Shown here one piece after another: positions 15,895 to 24,075 of a DNA stretch of 27,122 nt. Position 1 is the stretch's first letter; each line of letters begins with the position of its first letter. Origin of the DNA: Candidatus Thorarchaeota archaeon MP11T_1. GTDB lineage: Archaea; Asgardarchaeota; Thorarchaeia; Thorarchaeales; Thorarchaeaceae. The notes under the pieces were generated by a model, which did not search any database, was not told the origin of the DNA, and saw only the letters and a program-made list of their open reading frames with translations. The DNA is taken from positions 1 to 27,122 of the forward strand of contig PJET01000118.1 of NCBI GenBank assembly GCA_002825515.1, written 5' to 3'. The translations under genes were made by a program, and so were the position numbers.

Positions 15895-16290
15895 ACGTTT
15901 TTTTGAGAGTTCAGAAAGTAGAGAGAGCGCTTCATCTAGCCTATCATATGGAACAAATAGATGGTCATGATAAAATGCTGAAACTACATTAACACCAATA
16001 CCAGCACTAGCCAGGTGTTCTGTAATAGCAGCAAGAAATCCAACAGCTTCAAGGTCTGAGTGGATTGAGAGAGAAATCAAACCCCACGTTGAATTAAATG
16101 AAAATCCATTTTGTACAGCGATATCTTTTGATACGATTACTGTTGGTCCCTCATGTTCTCTAAAAACAAGTAGAGGTTTATGAATACCCTCCAATTGTTT
16201 TTCCTGAATTGTACAAAATACATATTCTCCGTCAACAACCACTGGTTTCATTTCTCTCAAGAGAATTTTCAGATTATTTTCTCCACTCAT
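15889..16290 (-). CDS. ACT-domain protein (ACT_7/COG3602-like)
   Basis: A 133-residue protein. The C-terminal half, LISLSIHSDLEAVGFLAAITEHLASAGIGVNVVSAFYHDHLFVPYDRLDEALSLL, is a clear ACT domain of the type with a His-Asp-His segment after the second strand, like the COG3602 family related to CASTOR-type amino-acid sensors. The N-terminal half (VVVDGEYVFCTI, then EGPTVIVSKDIA) is the matching first, degenerate ACT-like unit. Such proteins bind amino acids. It sits 19 bases downstream of the nitroreductase gene on the same strand and near the PLP enzyme that lacks its own ACT domain; a functional link is only a guess. Confidence 0.82.
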   Translation of the reverse strand: MSGENNLKILLREMKPVVVDGEYVFCTIQEKQLEGIHKPLLVFREHEGPTVIVSKDIAVQNGFSFNSTWGLISLSIHSDLEAVGFLAAITEHLASAGIGVNVVSAFYHDHLFVPYDRLDEALSLLSELSKKRL

Positions 16291-16309
16291 TCGTTACAAC
16301 CACACACAG

Positions 16310-16822
16310 CTATTTCGTACCTCCAAATTTCTCCCATGAAGTCAGTTCTTCTAATGGAAATCGTGTACTAGTTCGGTCTTGATCTCCGTATCCAACAGAT
16401 ATTGAGCAGATAACACGAAGTCTTTCTGGAATTTCTAGAGCTTCGCGAAACTGATGTTCAAGATCAGTATCTCTCACTCCCATCCAACAGGTTGCTAAAC
16501 CAAGAGAATAAGCTGCAAGCAACATATTCTGTGCCGCTTGATGTGGGTCTGCAAGATGATATCTTTGATTCTTCGATGGATCTCCAAGTACAACGATTAC
16601 AACTGGTGACTCCTTCATGAACCTGCCATAGTTATGAATATTGGCGAGTTTCTCTCTCATCTCTTTATTCCGAATGATGATAAAGTGCCAAGGTTGTTTA
16701 TTCGACGCAGATGGTGCCCATCGACCAGCTTCTAGAATCGTCTGAAGATCATCCTCTTTTACTTCATCAGGTTTGTATTTTCTAATGCTTCGTCGTTCTT
16801 TTATCGCTATCAGTATATTCAT
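16310..16822 (-). CDS. Nitroreductase-family FMN oxidoreductase
   Basis: A 170-residue protein. RRSIRKYKPDEV near the N-terminus is the FMN-phosphate-binding arginine/serine motif; EAGRWAPSASNKQPWHFIII is the second flavin contact; AAQNMLLAAYSLGLATCWMG and SVGYGDQ complete the fold. The family reduces quinones, nitro compounds or flavins with NAD(P)H, or serves in cofactor metabolism. The substrate is not evident. Upstream of its ATG there is no clear ribosome site, so it may be leaderless. It likely forms an operon with the ACT-domain gene 19 bases downstream. Confidence 0.9.
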   Translation of the reverse strand: MNILIAIKERRSIRKYKPDEVKEDDLQTILEAGRWAPSASNKQPWHFIIIRNKEMREKLANIHNYGRFMKESPVVIVVLGDPSKNQRYHLADPHQAAQNMLLAAYSLGLATCWMGVRDTDLEHQFREALEIPERLRVICSISVGYGDQDRTSTRFPLEELTSWEKFGGTK

Positions 16823-16937
16823 TGTTCACAGTCTCTTGCTTGTTCCAATGACGAACCAAGTAAAATATTGCGCGCTATCATAAACCTAAAAGGAGGAGTT
16901 TCTAGGCGCGTTGTGCATTTGATTGGTGAGGATGAAA

Positions 16938-18377
16938 ATGGCGGTCCAGACAAAACGCAAGGAACTCACAAGTGTTGGTGTTGATATTGGTTCATCAACA
17001 TCCCACGTCGTGTTCAGTAAAATTGTTCTGGAGAGGAATGAAGATTTTAGAACTGAGAAATTCGAAATCAAAGAACGACAGATACTATATTCAGGTCCAA
17101 TTCATCTAACTCCATTCAAGGATGCGAAAAATATCGATTTTGAACAATTACGAGATCTACTGTTAAATGACTACCAAAATGCAGGAATTGGAGTTTCTGA
17201 GGTTGATACTGGTGCGGTCATTATTACTGGAGAAACAGCGAAGAAAGAGAATGCAGAGTGGATTGTAAGCGCGCTTGCTGGTGAAGCAGGAAAGTTTGTT
17301 GCTGCGACTGCTGGACCCAATTTTGAATCTGTTCTTGCAGCTTATGGATCTGGTGCTGTCGCTACGTCAGCTGAAACAGGTAAGACAATAATGAACATCG
17401 ATATAGGCGGTGGTTCATCCAACATTGCTATTTGCAAGGACGGAAGAGTTGAAGCAACTACTGCAATCAATGTGGGTGGGAGATTAATCGCTATTGATGA
17501 TAGTCGACGAATTATCCGTTTGGAAGACACAGCTAAAAAGCTAGCTGATGTATTGGGCATAAGCCTAGAACTTGGTCAGGAACTTTCCAAAGAAACGCAG
17601 AGTAAGATATCAGATGTTCTTGCTGATGCACTACTTGAAAGCATGCAACAGAGGCCTCTATCAACAATTACTTCAAAACTCATGATGGCGCCTCCTCTCA
17701 AATATGATGGTAGAATTGACACAATGACTTTTTCCGGTGGAGTTGCAGAGTATTACTATGATAGTGAGGAGAGAGTATTCAATGATCTTGGAGCATCATT
17801 AGCCAAGGCAATAAATGAAAAAGTTTCAAAATTGAAACTACCAGTTGGAAGACCAGAGCATAAGATACGTGCTACAGTTATCGGAGCAGGTAACTTCAGT
17901 CTTCAAGTCAGTGGTTCAACTACATTTCTTTCGGCAGGTCTAAAGTATCCGCTTCGTAATCTACCTGTTGTTGAACCATATATTACCACAAGGAAGCCCT
18001 CATCACAGGATGTCAGAAACGCAATAACGAGTGCTTTGTCAAGATTAGATTTGATTGAAGGTGTTGAGCCGTTAATTTTAGCCTTTAACAAGTCAGTTAG
18101 ACCGTCCTATGAAAATCTAAGAGAATTTGCAATTGGAGTTGTAAAAGCTTTGCCGAATACTATCAAGAATCAAGCCCCAATCTTCATGTGTTTTGATGCA
18201 GATATTGGAAACAGTGTGGGAAATGTCATGAAACGTGAAACAGGAATTATGAATGAACTATTATCTATCGATGAAATCAAGCTGAGTGAGGGGGATTTCA
18301 TTGACATCGGAGAACCAATAATCGAAGATGTCGTAGTTCCAGTAGTAGTAAAGACATTGATTTTTAATTCTGTTTGA
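16938..18377 (+). CDS. eutA: EutA-type reactivating ATPase (ethanolamine ammonia-lyase reactivase family)
   Basis: A 479-residue ASKHA-fold protein that follows EutA along its whole length: phosphate-1 loop VGVDIGSSTSHVVFS (13-27), TGAVIITGETAKKENA, TAGPNFESVLAAYGSGA, phosphate-2 loop NIDIGGGSSNIAI (153-165), AINVGGRL, TFSGGVAEYYY, RATVIGAGNFSLQVSGST, and the C-terminal GDFIDIGEPI, then VVPVVVKTL. In bacteria EutA releases damaged cobalamin from ethanolamine ammonia-lyase (EutBC) using ATP. No eutB, eutC or microcompartment gene is in this window, so its client must be elsewhere or different. Of three in-frame starts (TTG 16923, ATG 16932, ATG 16938), GGTGAGG at 16925-16931 is correctly spaced only for ATG 16938. 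Confidence 0.9.
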   Translation: MAVQTKRKELTSVGVDIGSSTSHVVFSKIVLERNEDFRTEKFEIKERQILYSGPIHLTPFKDAKNIDFEQLRDLLLNDYQNAGIGVSEVDTGAVIITGETAKKENAEWIVSALAGEAGKFVAATAGPNFESVLAAYGSGAVATSAETGKTIMNIDIGGGSSNIAICKDGRVEATTAINVGGRLIAIDDSRRIIRLEDTAKKLADVLGISLELGQELSKETQSKISDVLADALLESMQQRPLSTITSKLMMAPPLKYDGRIDTMTFSGGVAEYYYDSEERVFNDLGASLAKAINEKVSKLKLPVGRPEHKIRATVIGAGNFSLQVSGSTTFLSAGLKYPLRNLPVVEPYITTRKPSSQDVRNAITSALSRLDLIEGVEPLILAFNKSVRPSYENLREFAIGVVKALPNTIKNQAPIFMCFDADIGNSVGNVMKRETGIMNELLSIDEIKLSEGDFIDIGEPIIEDVVVPVVVKTLIFNSV

Positions 18378-18383
18378 ATCAAG

Positions 18384-19502
18384 CTACTCTTTCAGATGCT
18401 TACGTACCTGTGAAAGGATGAGATAGGTTATTGGTACCTTGATTGACTCGTCAGCGGTTTCAGGAACGTAGGGTTCTCGTTCTTTTTCATACCACATTCT
18501 ATATTCTTGATCTGGCCAAATCTCGTTTCTTAGGGGGATAACCTTGCTAAATCTTATGAAAGCGAAACCTATGAGTGGTAATATTGGGATTGGAAGGATG
18601 AGAAGTGTAGCGGTAGTTGTAGAAGATCCAACCAGTGTTAGAAGCGTTAGGAGGGCTGCTGGAAGAATCTCGCCTAGAATTGCTACTGAAAGAAGTCGAG
18701 ACTTAGTAATTTGAGTAAGTCGGTATCGGAATATGTCTCTGACAAATATGATGCGAATTGCTGATAAAAGGACAAAGACTATGAGCACACCTTGTATCAT
18801 AGGTACGATTTCGTAGGAATTTGAAGGCAAAAACTGGTCATACGTTAAATATGGAAAATCTGAATATAATTTGTATTGATAAAAGAGAGACCAGAGATCC
18901 ATTTGAGCCATAAAATCGCTGTCTGCTAGAGTAACAATAAAAGGTGCAAAGATAAGACCAGCCCAAACAAGTCCCGAGAGAATATTCCCTCTTCTTGCTT
19001 GTTTTCCTACAGTAGCCTTAATGAAATCATAACTTAGGGAACGAAGGTTTTGAGAAATACTTCGTAGCATTGATTCACGAAAGATTATTGGTAATATTAC
19101 GAAGAATACAATTCCAAGCATGTAAGAGTAACTAATTGCATAAACCATGCTCATCTCGTAGAAGAACATTGGAGTATATGGAATAAGTCGGCTAAATAAC
19201 AAACTAAACATTGATACTGCCAGAGCTCTCCCACGTATTGTTTTGGAAATTGGTTGTCTATTCAAGTGATATTCAAAGAGAATGCATGGCGACATTATGA
19301 ATAATGCTATCAAAATAGGCACAGCTGGACTAATTCTGATGAGAGAAATTTCATCCACAAAAAAGATTTCCACAACCAAGAGTAAAGAAGACCAAGTAAT
19401 ACCCAAAAAAGAGACATGTAAGAAAAGAGGGAATGACAGCACTATTAGTAATTTTAAAAGAAAAAATGCAGTAGTTCTTCGCCTACTACTAACCTCGGTC
19501 AT
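18384..19502 (-). CDS. Polytopic membrane protein, family not recognised
   Basis: A 372-residue protein with about nine hydrophobic segments: ~13-33, 35-52, 59-78, 94-120, 124-145, 178-196, 233-255, 275-292 and 297-318. The rest is a C-terminal hydrophilic tail of ~50 residues rich in Glu, Arg and Pro (WPDQEYRMWYEKEREPYVPE). An internal basic loop (ISQNLRSLSYDFIKATVGKQARRGN) lies between the fifth and sixth segments. I see no transporter signature, catalytic motif or duplicated half. It ends 6 bases from the convergent eutA gene and starts 99 bases from the divergent mscS gene. Coding is supported by its length and coherent hydrophobicity pattern, not by homology. Confidence 0.72.
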   Translation of the reverse strand: MTEVSSRRRTTAFFLLKLLIVLSFPLFLHVSFLGITWSSLLLVVEIFFVDEISLIRISPAVPILIALFIMSPCILFEYHLNRQPISKTIRGRALAVSMFSLLFSRLIPYTPMFFYEMSMVYAISYSYMLGIVFFVILPIIFRESMLRSISQNLRSLSYDFIKATVGKQARRGNILSGLVWAGLIFAPFIVTLADSDFMAQMDLWSLFYQYKLYSDFPYLTYDQFLPSNSYEIVPMIQGVLIVFVLLSAIRIIFVRDIFRYRLTQITKSRLLSVAILGEILPAALLTLLTLVGSSTTTATLLILPIPILPLIGFAFIRFSKVIPLRNEIWPDQEYRMWYEKEREPYVPETADESIKVPITYLILSQVRKHLKE

Positions 19503-19601
19503 TTTCTCTACACTTACTGCTATATTTGCCTATTAATAATACGCTGGATTTGACAATCATCACTTGGATAGGGGGTATTATTCATATAGCTGGAAGCTGC
19601 C

Positions 19602-20546
19602 ATGCTATACGATACTGTCATGCAAACCACTACAACACTACCTCCACCGCCTGATCCTTTTGTTGATTTTCTAGGATATATCCTCTATTACATTAACCTG
19701 CTATTTCCGTATATTATGCTAGCATTTTCTCTGCTTGTTCTACTGGTGTTTTATTTCATACTCACGAGGTTGGTCAAGAGGTCGTTGACATCTATTGGAA
19801 TGGGAATTGAAGCAGCTACTGGGATTGTCTTGGTCTTGAGGTTAATATTTTTCATGGCAGGAGTGATGATCATAATTAGTGCATTTGAAGCTAGTATAGC
19901 AACGCTTCTATCATTGACAGCTATATTTGGTACTGCTTTGGGTCTCGCATTCTCCCAAGCCTTAGGAAATATTGTCAGCGGACTGTATGTCTTGGCTGCA
20001 CGACCATTCCGAGTTGGGGATTATGTTAGAGTGGGAGGGGTCGAGGGAATTGTACGAGAAATCACTTTGAATTATACAAGAATTCTTCTTGGCGATGAAA
20101 CAAGACAGTTACTTCCAAATAGCAAAGTTGTGAGTAGTGAGGTTACTAATTTTCGAGTTGCAGTATCTGATTTAATCCAGGATAAAGAAGATCAGATAGA
20201 GGAAATAAAAGATGAACGGAGGATGAAGTCATACATCAGATCAATTGACAATGCGATTGACAGACTTCGACATATGGCAGGTGATGCTAATGCTTTCAAA
20301 TATACTTTTGACATGAATATTCACATGAGTTACAATCAAAAAGATATGCAACGTCATTTTGACAAAGTATGCCAAGAATATGAGGATGTATTTCTTGCTC
20401 GACCGACCTATCAGATTTGGGCGAAACCAGTTGCAGCAGTAACTTATCGTTTTACGTATATTGTAGAAGACCCCATGTTAATAATCAAGAAGACATCAGA
20501 ATTTATGGAAGATCTTCTCAAACACTATATAGAAGGAGTAAAGTGA
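19602..20546 (+). CDS. mscS: MscS-family small mechanosensitive channel
   Basis: A 314-residue protein. Predicted helices at ~24-56, 72-95 and 99-131. The third, TLLSLTAIFGTALGLAFSQALGNIVSGLYVL, is the Gly/Ala-packed pore helix of MscS, followed at once by ARPFRVGDYVRVGGVEGIVREITLNYTRI, the beta domain, and LLPNSKVVSSEVTNF. A Glu/Asp/Lys-rich segment (residues ~191-213) and a longer-than-minimal C-terminal alpha/beta domain follow. Such channels open on membrane tension to release solutes after osmotic downshift. The ATG at 19602 or 19620 could be the start; the Pro-rich stretch TTLPPPPDPF follows either. Confidence 0.92.
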   Translation: MLYDTVMQTTTTLPPPPDPFVDFLGYILYYINLLFPYIMLAFSLLVLLVFYFILTRLVKRSLTSIGMGIEAATGIVLVLRLIFFMAGVMIIISAFEASIATLLSLTAIFGTALGLAFSQALGNIVSGLYVLAARPFRVGDYVRVGGVEGIVREITLNYTRILLGDETRQLLPNSKVVSSEVTNFRVAVSDLIQDKEDQIEEIKDERRMKSYIRSIDNAIDRLRHMAGDANAFKYTFDMNIHMSYNQKDMQRHFDKVCQEYEDVFLARPTYQIWAKPVAAVTYRFTYIVEDPMLIIKKTSEFMEDLLKHYIEGVK

Positions 20547-20580
20547 TTTACTTAGTATATTGTGGTATCAAATCTTTGAA

Positions 20581-20770
20581 CTACGGTGCGACTCTGGCAG
20601 TATTCATTCTATCAGAAGAGGGTAGGTATGGCTTAATGTCAATGATGGGGGATTCATGAATTGCATTTATGTGTTCAATTCTCAATCTCATGCGTTCAGA
20701 ATCTACTTCTAGAAGTTTAACAATAGTATGACCTATTGGGGGATCAAAGATAGGGAATATATTCTCACAC
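20581..20770 (-). pseudogene. 3' remnant of a TrmO/TsaA-family gene
   Basis: This stretch between mscS and the second kinase holds no complete gene. Minus-strand translation ending at the TAG at 20581-20583 reads PPIGHTIVKLLEVDSERMRL, then an ~11-residue helix, then SPIIDIKPYLPSSDRM and ARVAP before the stop. This aligns with the C-terminal third of the intact TrmO at 24076 (SIVKLLQVDNKSKRL; TPILDIKPYMPSSDRV; ARVPEWF). Upstream, a piece resembling FASR of the SAM-binding loop is just discernible, and the N-terminal half is gone. There is no start codon or ribosome site, and the upstream limit runs into the kinase stop. It is a decayed paralogue or duplicated fragment; the name follows only from similarity to the intact copy. 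Confidence 0.75.
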
Positions 20771-20795
20771 CTTGAAGAGAACCAACTGAATGAAG

Positions 20796-22541
20796 TTAAC
20801 CAGACATGAGAAGCATTGTGGAAATTTCAACTCTCAAATCGTCCTCAGATACATAGCCTGCAAGTTGTTTGGATCCCATATAGATAGTGGGCAAAGCAGG
20901 GAGTTCGTTTTCACTGACTCCAGAGGCAGGATCATCAACATTGATGAGTTGAATAGTAGCTGGACTAATATTCATCTCCTTTAAGACCGAGTTCAATGAT
21001 TCAAGAACTGGTCCACAGAATACACAGTGATCTGATTTGTAGAACATGATTGGTGGAATTTTCAGCTCTTCCTTCCAAGCTGGCAAGAGAACGATAAATT
21101 TACTTCCTTGAGATGGATCAGAGGGGTCTTTGTCTTCTACCCATACTCTTCCGCCAAGATGCTCAATGTACCTGTCAACAACAGTTAAACCAAGACCTTT
21201 CCCAGCAAGCTGTTCCTCAGTCTCTCCAGAACGTCGAAATATCTGATCTTTATGCTCATCGGGAATTCCTGGTCCTTGGTCTAGGAATTCAATTCTAACC
21301 ATTTCGCCATCTTCAGTAGTCTCAGCATTGATGATTAGTTCAACAGTAGTGCTTGGGTCTTCACTTGCACAATAGTGGATGATGTTAAAGAAGATATACC
21401 ACATAAAAGCATGTCCAACAACATCAATTGATTGCTCAGGAATATTTGATTTGATGTTGATGGTCTTCCATTCAAAATCCCGAGTAGCTTCTCGAACAGC
21501 CTTGTTGAAGTGAGGTTGAAGTCTAGTTTCAACTTTGTCTGGAGGTGCTTGTCCCAAAGAGATCAAAACACCCATATTAGCAATCATTCTTCCAGCACTT
21601 CGGACACTCCATGCTGTTTCACTAAGAAGTCCCTTTAAACGGTCTGGCAGATCTAAAGAGATGGCAAGGTCCTCCAGCGAGAATAAAACATTCTGATTTG
21701 TCATGTTCAGGTCACTGCTCATGACTTCCATGTACAGATTTGCTCTTTCGCTCTCTTGTCTGAGTCTTTGTTCTACTCCCCGTCGAGTTGTCACATCAAA
21801 AGCAGTTAATCCGATTTCACTCACTTTCTCAGTTCCAGCAATAAGAGGACTTGAAGAGATGTTAACCCAGATAATCTTGCCATCTTTCTTTTTCATTTGA
21901 ATCTCAAGACCACTAACGCTTTTCCCTCGAATTGCTTCCCTTACAATATCTGCTCCGGGATCATATCTGGGTTCAGGGTCAGGAAGAAACTCTGAAAGCG
22001 ATTTCCCGATTATATAATCAGCTTCACATCCTAGCAGTTCTTCTCCAGCTGCATTTACTTGTTCTATAGTTCCACGTCGATTCAACGTGAAATATGCAAC
22101 AGGTGACATATCATAAAGAGTAGCGAAACGATTCTCTAGTTCCGTTACAGCTGCTTCAAGTTCCTTTTGAGAAGTGATATCCCGCACTGTAGCGATGATT
22201 GCTGGCGTTCCTTCTAATTTTATTTCAGTTGGGGTGATTTCTACATGAATGACATCGTTATTTTTTGATACAAGGCGTGTAACGAATCTAGTTGCATGTT
22301 CGCCAGTGACAAGAGCCTCAATCATATCTTGGTCCCGTCTTCGGGACATCGAATCAATTAGATCTTCAAAAGGTGTATCGATGAGTGCATTCTTGTCATA
22401 TCCAAGCATATCCGCAAATGAGGAGTTAGCGAGAATAATGTCTTCATCTTGGATGACGACAAAACCATCACGAACTACTTCCATAACTTTGTATAGCCAT
22501 GATGTTTCTCGATTCTCGTTCGTCACCCGTAACACCTGCAC
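20796..22541 (-). CDS. PAS-PAS pseudo-histidine kinase with C-terminal thioredoxin-fold domain
   Basis: A 581-residue paralogue of the kinase at 2593-4371 with the same order: PAS ~16-125, PAS ~134-255, DHp-like helix, ATPase domain and thioredoxin-fold tail (~495-581) with HCVFC (Cys506, Cys509) and ALPTIY carrying the cis-Pro. The phospho-acceptor position is Ser276 (VMSSDLNMTNQ; codon AGT at 21714-21716) instead of His, and the N-box Asn is Tyr390 (FNIIHYCAS; codon TAT at 21372-21374). DQGPG (421-425) and GKGLGL (447-452) are intact, so nucleotide may still bind without autophosphorylation. The start is uncertain: GTG at 22541, or GTGs at 22535 and 22526; an in-frame ATG four codons further up is cut off by TGA at 22542-22544. 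Confidence 0.87.
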   Translation of the reverse strand: MQVLRVTNENRETSWLYKVMEVVRDGFVVIQDEDIILANSSFADMLGYDKNALIDTPFEDLIDSMSRRRDQDMIEALVTGEHATRFVTRLVSKNNDVIHVEITPTEIKLEGTPAIIATVRDITSQKELEAAVTELENRFATLYDMSPVAYFTLNRRGTIEQVNAAGEELLGCEADYIIGKSLSEFLPDPEPRYDPGADIVREAIRGKSVSGLEIQMKKKDGKIIWVNISSSPLIAGTEKVSEIGLTAFDVTTRRGVEQRLRQESERANLYMEVMSSDLNMTNQNVLFSLEDLAISLDLPDRLKGLLSETAWSVRSAGRMIANMGVLISLGQAPPDKVETRLQPHFNKAVREATRDFEWKTINIKSNIPEQSIDVVGHAFMWYIFFNIIHYCASEDPSTTVELIINAETTEDGEMVRIEFLDQGPGIPDEHKDQIFRRSGETEEQLAGKGLGLTVVDRYIEHLGGRVWVEDKDPSDPSQGSKFIVLLPAWKEELKIPPIMFYKSDHCVFCGPVLESLNSVLKEMNISPATIQLINVDDPASGVSENELPALPTIYMGSKQLAGYVSEDDLRVEISTMLLMSG

Positions 22542-22716
22542 TCAAAACTTCTTCATAGTACTACATAAACAAACGTAGCCTTTATGCTACCTGTATTCAT
22601 AAAGCTCACATGGATAATTAAAAAAATCTAGCTAGTCTTCATTCGATTTTTAAGTAGACAATCAATCTGCATTATGGTCTGTGTTATCCTGACGAAGTGT
22701 ATGAGTGTAGTTTGAA

Positions 22717-24003
22717 ATGCGATATGAATGCGGCAAGGCAACGTCCCTATTATCCAAACCACATGTTGCGGACAGCTGGTTTGATATGAACCGTAGCCTT
22801 AATGCCTTTAGAGGATGTGATCATGGTTGTGTCTACTGTGATGCGAACTCAGAATATTATCACGTGGATAATTTCTACTCTCATATTAGAGTGAAGGATA
22901 ATGCTGCTGAGATTCTTAAGAAGGAATTGAAAAAACTTGGATTTACTTCAAGAAGCGAACTTGAAACTGAAACACTATGGTCATTTCTTGACGATGAAGA
23001 TGCGAAAAGAATAGCTGAGAAGGTACCCAGAAGGATTGTGATTGGAGCATGTGGTGGAGTTAGTGATGGATTCCAACCGGCTGAAAAAGAGTATAGAATC
23101 ACATATAGAATTCTTGAAACGCTACTAGACTATGGACTCCCAGTCTTCATTTTGACAAAATCAGCATTGGTTCTGGAGTATATAGATCTCTTGAAAGAGA
23201 TTCATGAGCGAGCTTTTGCCAACGTAGCATTTACAATCACATGTGCAGATGATGAAACACAGAAAATCTTTGAACCCAACGCAGCTCCAACATCTGAAAG
23301 ATTTGCGGCATTGAAGGAGATCCGAAAAGCGGGTCTCTTCGGTGGAGTTATGGCAACTCCCATAATTCCTACTATTGGCGACAATCATGAAAATATGCAC
23401 CAACTCGTAGTGCAAACAAAAAACGCCAAAGGTGAGTTTATTCAGTGGGGTGGAATGACTCTAAAACCCGGTCGCCAAAAAGACTTCTTTATGCATGTTG
23501 TTAAGAGAAGATATCCAAACAACTATGATACAATTCAGAGAATTTACGAAAATAACAATGCGTACGGACAGCCAATCTTGAATAGACTCCCTGTAAATGT
23601 GATGGTCATGGGGCGTCATATCTGCAACAAAGTCGGCATACGTGATCGCTCTGTACGGCATAAGATACCCTATGAATTTGAATCAAATAATTTAGTTCTT
23701 GGAGTTCTTCTTGACATAGTTTTTCGAATGGGAGTACACCTAGGAAAGCCGCCCAATCTAACAAAACCATACTGGGAGCTTGCCGCGCGTATCGAAAGAG
23801 GAGAAGATGAGCTGGGAGAACTGAGGAATAGGGGTGACCTGAAACAACAACTACTGATTGATAATATTATGACCTCAACCGTTGAAGAGATTTTGGACAC
23901 TGGAACATGTCCAGTCCTAAGGAATCTCGAATCATTGATTGATAAAATGACTGAGGATTCACTCGATGTTGAGATTAAAGTTTCACCTGATGATTATTCA
24001 TGA
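22717..24003 (+). CDS. Radical SAM protein, SplB/Rv2578c-like family
   Basis: A 428-residue enzyme. The AdoMet iron-sulfur motif is FRGCDHGCVYCDA (Cys34, Cys38, Cys41), preceded by MNRSLNAFRG, which is characteristic of the Rv2578c/spore-photoproduct-lyase-like group. Later elements fit the radical SAM barrel: IVIGACGGVSDGFQPAEKEY, LPVFILTKS, NVAFTITCADDET, FGGVMATPIIPTIGDN. The last ~100 residues are charged and family-specific. These proteins are often near DNA-repair or nucleotide genes, but the substrate of this one is unknown. Loss of an obvious ribosome site before the ATG suggests a leaderless message. It is followed by a T6 run at 24020-24025 that may terminate it. Confidence 0.88.
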   Translation: MRYECGKATSLLSKPHVADSWFDMNRSLNAFRGCDHGCVYCDANSEYYHVDNFYSHIRVKDNAAEILKKELKKLGFTSRSELETETLWSFLDDEDAKRIAEKVPRRIVIGACGGVSDGFQPAEKEYRITYRILETLLDYGLPVFILTKSALVLEYIDLLKEIHERAFANVAFTITCADDETQKIFEPNAAPTSERFAALKEIRKAGLFGGVMATPIIPTIGDNHENMHQLVVQTKNAKGEFIQWGGMTLKPGRQKDFFMHVVKRRYPNNYDTIQRIYENNNAYGQPILNRLPVNVMVMGRHICNKVGIRDRSVRHKIPYEFESNNLVLGVLLDIVFRMGVHLGKPPNLTKPYWELAARIERGEDELGELRNRGDLKQQLLIDNIMTSTVEEILDTGTCPVLRNLESLIDKMTEDSLDVEIKVSPDDYS

Positions 24004-24019
24004 TTGTTCTAAAATCTGA

Positions 24020-24025
24020 TTTTTT
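24020..24025 (+). terminator. Oligo-T terminator after the radical SAM gene
   Basis: Six consecutive T residues 17 bases past the stop, in an A+T-rich stretch. Archaeal polymerase terminates at such runs; this is inferred from base composition and place. Confidence 0.35.
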
Positions 24026-24075
24026 CTGATAAGAAATCCCAATTCAAGGAACAGCAGTCATCGAGATAATCCTGT

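Noticed and set aside
20547..20659. An 80-residue plus-strand ORF overlapping the mscS end
   Set aside because: It lies in another frame over the mscS 3' end and the TrmO remnant; the minus-strand similarity explains the sequence better.
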